DNA of 10,875 bases from Oscillospiraceae bacterium (GTDB lineage: Bacteria > Bacillota > Clostridia > Saccharofermentanales > Saccharofermentanaceae), in the NCBI GenBank assembly GCA_902795955.1, contig CADBNJ010000341.1:1-10875 (forward strand), written 5' to 3'. Below, one piece after another: positions 6,777 through 10,875 of the stretch. The position numbers and the translations under genes are program-made. Numbering within the stretch: the first letter of the stretch is position 1; every line of letters begins with the position of its first letter. The notes beneath the pieces are model-generated. The model searched no databases and was not told the origin of the DNA. It worked only from the letters and a program-made list of their open reading frames with translations.

Positions 6777-6811
6777 CAAATGCGGATAAGAGGTACAAAT
6801 GGGCGGATAAG
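6777..6811. promoter_or_regulatory. Candidate LytTR operator: two 9 bp direct repeats, 21 bp apart
   Basis: GCGGATAAG occurs exactly at 6782-6790 and 6803-6811 (CTTATCCGC on the minus strand), each also preceded by CAAAT (6777-6781, and 6796-6800 with two extra bases). The centres are 21 bp apart, two helical turns, with a 12 bp spacer. LytTR regulators are known to bind pairs of ~9-10 bp direct repeats with 12-13 bp spacing. The nearer copy begins ten bases upstream of the -10 box and lies over the missing -35, a usual place for an activator site. Confidence 0.6.
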
Positions 6812-6841
6812 CGGGCAGATCCGGCCCAAAAACACCCAAAA

Positions 6842-6867
6842 GAAGGCGCCCGCACCGGGGCGCCTTC
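6842..6867 (-). terminator. Intrinsic terminator of the zinc-ribbon coiled-coil gene
   Basis: GAAGGCGCCC (6842-6851) and GGGCGCCTTC (6858-6867) form a perfect 10 bp stem with a 6-base loop. Read on the minus strand it lies 27 bases after the stop codon and is followed directly by TTTTGGGTGTTTTT, an interrupted T-tract. The plus-strand side lacks a T-tract, so it ends only leftward transcription. It also shields the LytTR operon promoter just beyond. Confidence 0.85.
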
Positions 6868-6894
6868 CGTCATTTATATAGATCAAGACTCACA

Positions 6895-8562
6895 TTACTT
6901 CTTCTTGGATCTCTCGAAGATAAGGATGACTCTGTCTTCCTTGCTGGTGAAAGCACCCATCGACAGTGAACCGTTGGACTCGCTCGATCCGAGTGATGCC
7001 TGAAGCTTGCCGCCCTCGTCATTGATGATGGAGTTCAGCTTCCAGCCTTCACCTGACTTCTTCTGGAGCACCTTGCTGATCCCGTCTGAATCGACTTCGC
7101 CGACGCTGTTATGAGGAATGATCTCAACGCTGTATTCCTTGGGGCCGGAATCCGCAACTGCTGCGGTTGCCGCGCTCTCCCTGACTTTCTTCTCAAGATC
7201 TGCTATGGACTTATCCAAAGTCTCAAGTTTCTTCTCAAGTTCTTCCTTCTGCATTGTGATCTCCTTAATCTGCTTTTCCTTCTCTTCGATCTGTTTATTC
7301 TTCTCTTCGATCTCCTTGAGCATGGAGCCCTTCTCGCTCTCGCTGAGTGCAACCTCCTTGAGGAATACCGACTGCTTCTCCGCATTCAGGATGATCTGCT
7401 GCGCTTCTGCCTCTGCCTGTACTGTCGCATTCTTGGAATCCGCGATGACTGCCTGGGCATTCTCGTAATCAGCCTGTATGCTCTCGAGCTGCTTAGCCCA
7501 CTGCTCGCCCTGTGCCTCGTAATCCCTGATCTTATTCTCGCACTCTTCCTTCTGGGCTACGATCGCCTTCGTCTCCTTGGCTGCAGCGTCGCGCTGGGCA
7601 ACGGCTTCCTCGAGCTCTGCAACGAGTTCGTCTCTTCTTGCAGTAGCTTCCTCAGCCTGTGCGATAACCTCCTTAGCCTGGGTTACGAGTCCGTCGAGTT
7701 CTGCCTGGGCATCCGTCTGACGCTGCTCGATCTCTGCTATGATCTGCTCCTTCTCCTTCTCGATGGCAGCACGCTCGGCTTCTGCGGCATCCTTGATCTT
7801 AAGGGCCTCGCTGGCCTGCTCCATGCTTATCTTCTCGGATTCCTCGGCGATCCTTACCTTCTCTTTCTCGAAATCCTCGTTGAGCTTCCTGATATCTTCT
7901 TCCTTCTGAGCGATCTCCGCTTCCTTCTCGGCCTTAACCTTGTCGGCATTGTCGCAGAAATCCTGAAGTTCCTTGGCTTCTGCAAGGATCTCATCCCTCT
8001 TAGCCATGGCCTCGGCATATTCCTTCTCAACCTGGATGGCGAGTTCCTCAGTCTGCTGCTGAGCTTCTCCGATGATCCTCTGCTGTTCCTTCTTGGCCAG
8101 ATCGATCATCTCATCATATTCTCTCTGAGCCTTAGCCTTGGACTCAGCCTCGAAATTCTCATTCTCCTTCTTAAGCTTGTCGTTAGTCTCACGGAGGTCG
8201 ATGAGCATATTGCGCTCTGTCTCCAGTTCCTTCTCGATACGGAGCTTCTCATCGATAGCTTCCTTCTGCATCTGGGCGAACTCGGACTCGAGCTTGAGCT
8301 TCTGCGAATCGAACTGATCCTGAAGTGTGGCTGCCTCCCTTGTAAGTTTCTCCTTGATCTCGGCAAGACGCTTCTCTTCTTCCGTCTTCTTCGATTCCGC
8401 ACGGGCGATATTCTCCTCTTCCTTAGCCGAGAGGACCTTCTGCGCCTCCTCTATGGCGGCATTGACATCTCCGCCGGACGCCTTCTGGAAATCGTACTTA
8501 CACATGGAGCAACGGGCAACGTTATCTCCCATCATAACTCCGCAAACCGGGCACTTCTTCAT
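6895..8562 (-). CDS. Zinc-ribbon, long coiled-coil protein with DUF4177-like C-terminal domain
   Basis: The 555-residue product is soluble, with no signal peptide or membrane segment. Three parts are visible. Residues 1-25 hold a zinc ribbon (C4, C7, C18, C21; CPVCG...CSMCKYDF). Residues about 30-460 are an almost unbroken coiled coil, very rich in Glu, Lys, Ala and Gln, with few breaks and no ATP-binding motifs, so it is not an SMC protein. Residues about 472-555 form a compact domain beginning EYSVEIIP, with GISKVLQKKSGEGWKLNSI and ending VILIFERSKKK, the pattern of DUF4177-like small domains. The start ATG has GGAG eight bases upstream. The gene stands alone between its own promoter and terminator. 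A scaffolding or cell-organising role is possible, but I do not recognise a studied protein and propose no function. Antisense reading of the coiled coil gives a long spurious frame. Confidence 0.8.
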   Translation of the reverse strand: MKKCPVCGVMMGDNVARCSMCKYDFQKASGGDVNAAIEEAQKVLSAKEEENIARAESKKTEEEKRLAEIKEKLTREAATLQDQFDSQKLKLESEFAQMQKEAIDEKLRIEKELETERNMLIDLRETNDKLKKENENFEAESKAKAQREYDEMIDLAKKEQQRIIGEAQQQTEELAIQVEKEYAEAMAKRDEILAEAKELQDFCDNADKVKAEKEAEIAQKEEDIRKLNEDFEKEKVRIAEESEKISMEQASEALKIKDAAEAERAAIEKEKEQIIAEIEQRQTDAQAELDGLVTQAKEVIAQAEEATARRDELVAELEEAVAQRDAAAKETKAIVAQKEECENKIRDYEAQGEQWAKQLESIQADYENAQAVIADSKNATVQAEAEAQQIILNAEKQSVFLKEVALSESEKGSMLKEIEEKNKQIEEKEKQIKEITMQKEELEKKLETLDKSIADLEKKVRESAATAAVADSGPKEYSVEIIPHNSVGEVDSDGISKVLQKKSGEGWKLNSIINDEGGKLQASLGSSESNGSLSMGAFTSKEDRVILIFERSKKK

Positions 8563-8610
8563 GTTGACTACTCCTGCAAAAATGATATTCGCTCACTTTA
8601 AAGCCTCTTT

Positions 8611-8639
8611 ATTATACAACGAATAATGTTAAATTACTG
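8611..8639 (-). promoter_or_regulatory. Probable promoter of the coiled-coil gene
   Basis: TATAAT reads leftward at 8616-8611, about 50 bases before the start codon. The -35 position (8639-8634, CAGTAA) is weak. Directly upstream (8645-8676) the minus strand is a run of A-tracts, which could act as an UP element and make up for the weak -35. Confidence 0.45.
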
Positions 8640-8776
8640 AAAATCTTTTTATTATTTCTCTTTTTTTTATTTATTCCGCCAAAAATTACATTTGTTGTGG
8701 AACTGGAGGAACTAATTGATTAATATTTATCGAAATGCGTGTATTCACACACGTGTATTATGGAGGGCAAGCAAAA
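8640..8776 (+). promoter_or_regulatory. Upstream region of the ABC transporter operon
   Basis: This AT-rich region lies between the divergent coiled-coil and transporter genes. TAATAT at 8721-8726 is a possible -10, but no good -35 stands at the right distance. Downstream of it, CGTGTATT occurs twice (8738-8745 and 8752-8759, 14 bp apart), with the palindrome ACACGTGT at 8749-8756. The repeats would lie at or just after the transcription start, a place that would suit a repressor. The strong ribosome binding site TGGAGG (8761-8766) serves the transporter gene. Confidence 0.35.
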
Positions 8777-10267
8777 ATGAAAAAAGCTTTGGCACTGCTT
8801 CTGGCAGGTGTTATGGCCATCGGTATGGCAGGATGCAAAAAACAGAATAACGGCGGTACCGTAACGGTCGGAATTACCCAGGAACCTTCGGTTTTCGATC
8901 CGCACACGGTAGTTGCCGCAGGTGATAAAGAGATACTGTTCAACGTTTTCGAGGGGCTTTATAAGTTCGATTCCAACGGCAATCTTAACCCGTGTCTCGC
9001 CACGGCAGTCGAGATCTCGGACGATTCGTCGGTATATACTTTCACGCTGAGAGAGGGCGTCAAGTTCCACAACGGCAACGACATGACGGCAGATGACGTT
9101 GTTTATTCGCTGAAGCGCGCCGCAGGTCTTCTTGACGGACAGGAGGCGGCACTCGTATCCGAGCTGGATTCGATCAAGTCAGTCGACAATGACAACGGCA
9201 AGGTCGTCGTAACGCTTGAGTCGCCCAACAGCGAGCTGCTGTCCTACTTCACGGTTGCGATCATTCCCGACGAGGTGGCTGACATCAACAAGACCCCTGT
9301 CGGAACAGGTCCTTTTGTGTTCGACAACTATACGATCGGTCAGGATATAACTCTCACAAAGAACAGCAATTACTGGAACAGCGAGCTCCCCTACATCGAC
9401 AAGGCCGTCTTCAAGATCACTGCAGACATGGATGCAGGTCTCATCGAGCTCAAGAACGGAACTATCGACATCTTCCCTTATCTGACTTCAGACAGGGCAA
9501 ATCAGCTCGATCCCAACTCATTCACGATCCTCAAGAAGGGATCCAACATGGTCCAGATATTCGCTCTCAACAACAGCGTCAAGCCCCTTGACGACAAGCG
9601 CGTGAGGGAGGCCATCAACTATGCGGTCAGCAGGACCGACATCATCAATGTTACGATGGACGGCGCAGGAGAGCCCCTTACAACGGCCATGAGCCCTGTA
9701 ATGGGTAAGTATTACGACACATCACTCGACGGAACATACACGCAGGACATCGAGAAAGCAAAATCGCTTCTCGCTGAGGCAGGATATCCGGACGGATTCG
9801 ATCTTAAGATCACCGTTCCTTCCAACTATCTTGTTCATGTCAACACGGCAGTCGAGCTCAAGTCAGAGCTGTCCAAGATCGGCATCAACTGCACGATCAA
9901 CCAGGTGGACTGGCCTACATGGCTCCAGGATACCTACACGGACCGTCACTATGAGTCAACGGTTATTGCTCTCACCAGCAATTACGCTCCCTATGATGTT
10001 CTGAACCGTTACCAGACAGGCAATAACGGCAACTTCATCAATTACAGCAACCCCAAGGTCGATGAGCTCATGGCAAAGATCCCCACGGTCTCCGACGGGG
10101 ATGCCAAGGTATCAATGTATCACGAAGTTCTCAAGTATCTGCTGGAAGACTCGGCTTCATGCTATCTGCAGGATCCTGCAAACATAGTTGCCGTATCTTC
10201 CAAATTATCGGGGTATAATGTATATCCTATGTACGTTCAGGACTTATCTGAGGTAAAATTTAACTGA
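8777..10267 (+). CDS. ABC transporter substrate-binding lipoprotein, family 5 (dipeptide/oligopeptide/nickel type)
   Basis: This extracytoplasmic solute-binding protein captures peptides or a related ligand and hands it to an inner-membrane ABC importer. The start at 8777 gives 496 residues, with GGAGG ten bases upstream; the earlier in-frame ATG (8735) adds a stretch that is not signal-like. Residues 1-20 are a lipoprotein signal peptide (MKKALALLLAGVMAIGMAGC) with lipidated C20. The mature part has the SBP_bac_5 layout: VTVGITQEPSVFDP near the start, the family signature FHNGNDMTADDVVYS at 97-111, GTGPFVFDNY in the middle, DDKRVREAINYAVSR, and AEAGYPDGFDLKIT toward the end. Length is normal for DppA/OppA-type proteins. 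The permease gene follows 29 bases after the stop codon with no terminator between, so they form an operon. The ligand cannot be read from sequence. Confidence 0.93.
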   Translation: MKKALALLLAGVMAIGMAGCKKQNNGGTVTVGITQEPSVFDPHTVVAAGDKEILFNVFEGLYKFDSNGNLNPCLATAVEISDDSSVYTFTLREGVKFHNGNDMTADDVVYSLKRAAGLLDGQEAALVSELDSIKSVDNDNGKVVVTLESPNSELLSYFTVAIIPDEVADINKTPVGTGPFVFDNYTIGQDITLTKNSNYWNSELPYIDKAVFKITADMDAGLIELKNGTIDIFPYLTSDRANQLDPNSFTILKKGSNMVQIFALNNSVKPLDDKRVREAINYAVSRTDIINVTMDGAGEPLTTAMSPVMGKYYDTSLDGTYTQDIEKAKSLLAEAGYPDGFDLKITVPSNYLVHVNTAVELKSELSKIGINCTINQVDWPTWLQDTYTDRHYESTVIALTSNYAPYDVLNRYQTGNNGNFINYSNPKVDELMAKIPTVSDGDAKVSMYHEVLKYLLEDSASCYLQDPANIVAVSSKLSGYNVYPMYVQDLSEVKFN

Positions 10268-10296
10268 ATACTTATGAACAGGAGACAGGAAGAGCT

Positions 10297-10875
10297 TTGC
10301 AGGGGAAGTATAACAGCACTATCAGATATTTTCTCGTGAAGCTCGCCGAGCTCTTTATAACATTACTTCTCGTATCATTTCTGACATTTGCCGCATTCTC
10401 CATCATTCCGGGAGATGCGGCATCTGTCATTCTCGGAGCTAATGCTACACCCGAACAGATAGCCAATCTGAGACATGAGATGGGGCTGGACAGACCTCTT
10501 TACGTTCAGTATTTCTCGTGGCTGGGCGGCGCCTTTACCGGGAACCTGGGCAATTCAGTCTCATTTGGAGTGAGCGTATCGTCACTGATCGCACAGCGCC
10601 TTCCGGTCACACTGGGCATGAGTGCTGTCGCACTGATCATGGTCATCGCAATATCCTATCCCATGGCACTCGTCAGTTCGCGTAAGCCGGGGCGCATTGC
10701 AGACCAGATCTGCTCCGTGCTCGGCCATATACTGTTTGCCATCCCGCCGTTCGTATTGTCCCTTCTGATGATACTTATTACGGCAAATCTGTTCGGACTT
10801 GTGACGGTCGGCAAATATGTCAAGCCGTCCGATGACCTTATCGGGTTCATAGGCTGTCTCCTGCTGCCGTCATTC
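10297..10875 (+). CDS. DppB-type ABC transporter permease (5' part, cut by window end)
   Basis: The first 193 codons of a binding-protein-dependent transport permease are visible; the usual length is ~310-330, so about a third is missing beyond the window. The N-terminus is basic then hydrophobic (IRYFLVKLAELFITLLLVSF, first helix about 16-37), followed by IIPGD, a periplasmic segment with TPEQIANLRHEMGLDRPLYVQYFSWL, the family run RLPVTLGMSAVALIMVIAI and IPPFVLSLLMILI. These are typical of DppB/OppB permeases. The EAA loop that contacts the ATPase is not yet reached. The frame has no ATG in the right place. I take the TTG at 10297, with AGGAG (10280-10284) and GGAAGAG (10288-10294) before it; the frame is open back to 10264, and GTG at 10336 would cut into the first helix. 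A second permease and ATPases probably follow. Confidence 0.88.
   Translation, partial: MQGKYNSTIRYFLVKLAELFITLLLVSFLTFAAFSIIPGDAASVILGANATPEQIANLRHEMGLDRPLYVQYFSWLGGAFTGNLGNSVSFGVSVSSLIAQRLPVTLGMSAVALIMVIAISYPMALVSSRKPGRIADQICSVLGHILFAIPPFVLSLLMILITANLFGLVTVGKYVKPSDDLIGFIGCLLLPSF

Noticed and set aside
7111..8601. 496-codon plus-strand open frame, leucine-rich
   Set aside because: It lies exactly antisense to the coiled-coil gene. The Glu, Lys and Ala codons of that gene read as Leu and Ser on the other strand and lack stops. It has no ribosome binding site and no recognisable domain.
8717..8850. Possible small leader peptide starting at a TTG after GGAGG (8705-8709)
   Set aside because: The frame is short, runs into the transporter gene out of frame, and its composition does not look like a leader peptide; GGAGG before a TTG is likely chance.

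Overview
The window looks like chromosomal DNA of an anaerobic Bacillota, most likely class Clostridia. This is inferred from strong GGAGG-type ribosome binding sites, use of GTG and TTG starts, a LytTR/DUF3021 gene pair, a DUF6020-type membrane protein, and a lipoprotein-anchored family 5 substrate-binding protein. No rRNA, tRNA, CRISPR array or complete mobile element is visible, and the species cannot be named from this sequence.

Layout, left to right. Positions 1-103 hold two copies of a ~40 bp repeat plus an inverted copy of its core; the rest, to 203, is non-coding. A LarA-type nickel-pincer racemase/epimerase gene runs leftward (1460-204). It is divergent from a rightward maf nucleotide pyrophosphatase gene (1536-2126); the two share a 75 bp intergenic region with a palindromic double -10 element. 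The 3' end of maf overlaps by 45 bp a convergent, visibly AT-richer gene for a DUF6020-like multi-spanning membrane protein (3617-2082). Upstream of that on the minus strand lies an extended short-chain dehydrogenase/epimerase gene with an unusual Pro/Glu/Ala/Val repeat tail (4937-3660).

Positions 6723 to 5033 form a compact minus-strand operon: a stand-alone LytTR regulator (GTG start), a DUF3021 four-helix membrane protein and a CPBP-type intramembrane protease, joined by overlaps of 8 and 14 bp. In front of it are two exact 9 bp direct repeats with a 12 bp spacer, just upstream of a TATAAT box. This is the arrangement expected for a LytTR binding site, so the operon probably controls itself.

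Next comes a minus-strand gene (8562-6895) for a protein with an N-terminal zinc ribbon, a very long coiled coil and a DUF4177-like C-terminus, followed by a good intrinsic terminator. Divergent from it, a peptide/nickel-type ABC transporter operon begins: a lipoprotein substrate-binding protein (8777-10267) and the first permease (from a TTG at 10297, cut off by the window end).

No wholly new defence or mobile system is evident. The best leads are the self-regulated LytTR/DUF3021/CPBP operon, the zinc-ribbon coiled-coil protein, the repeat-tailed epimerase and the repeats at the left edge.
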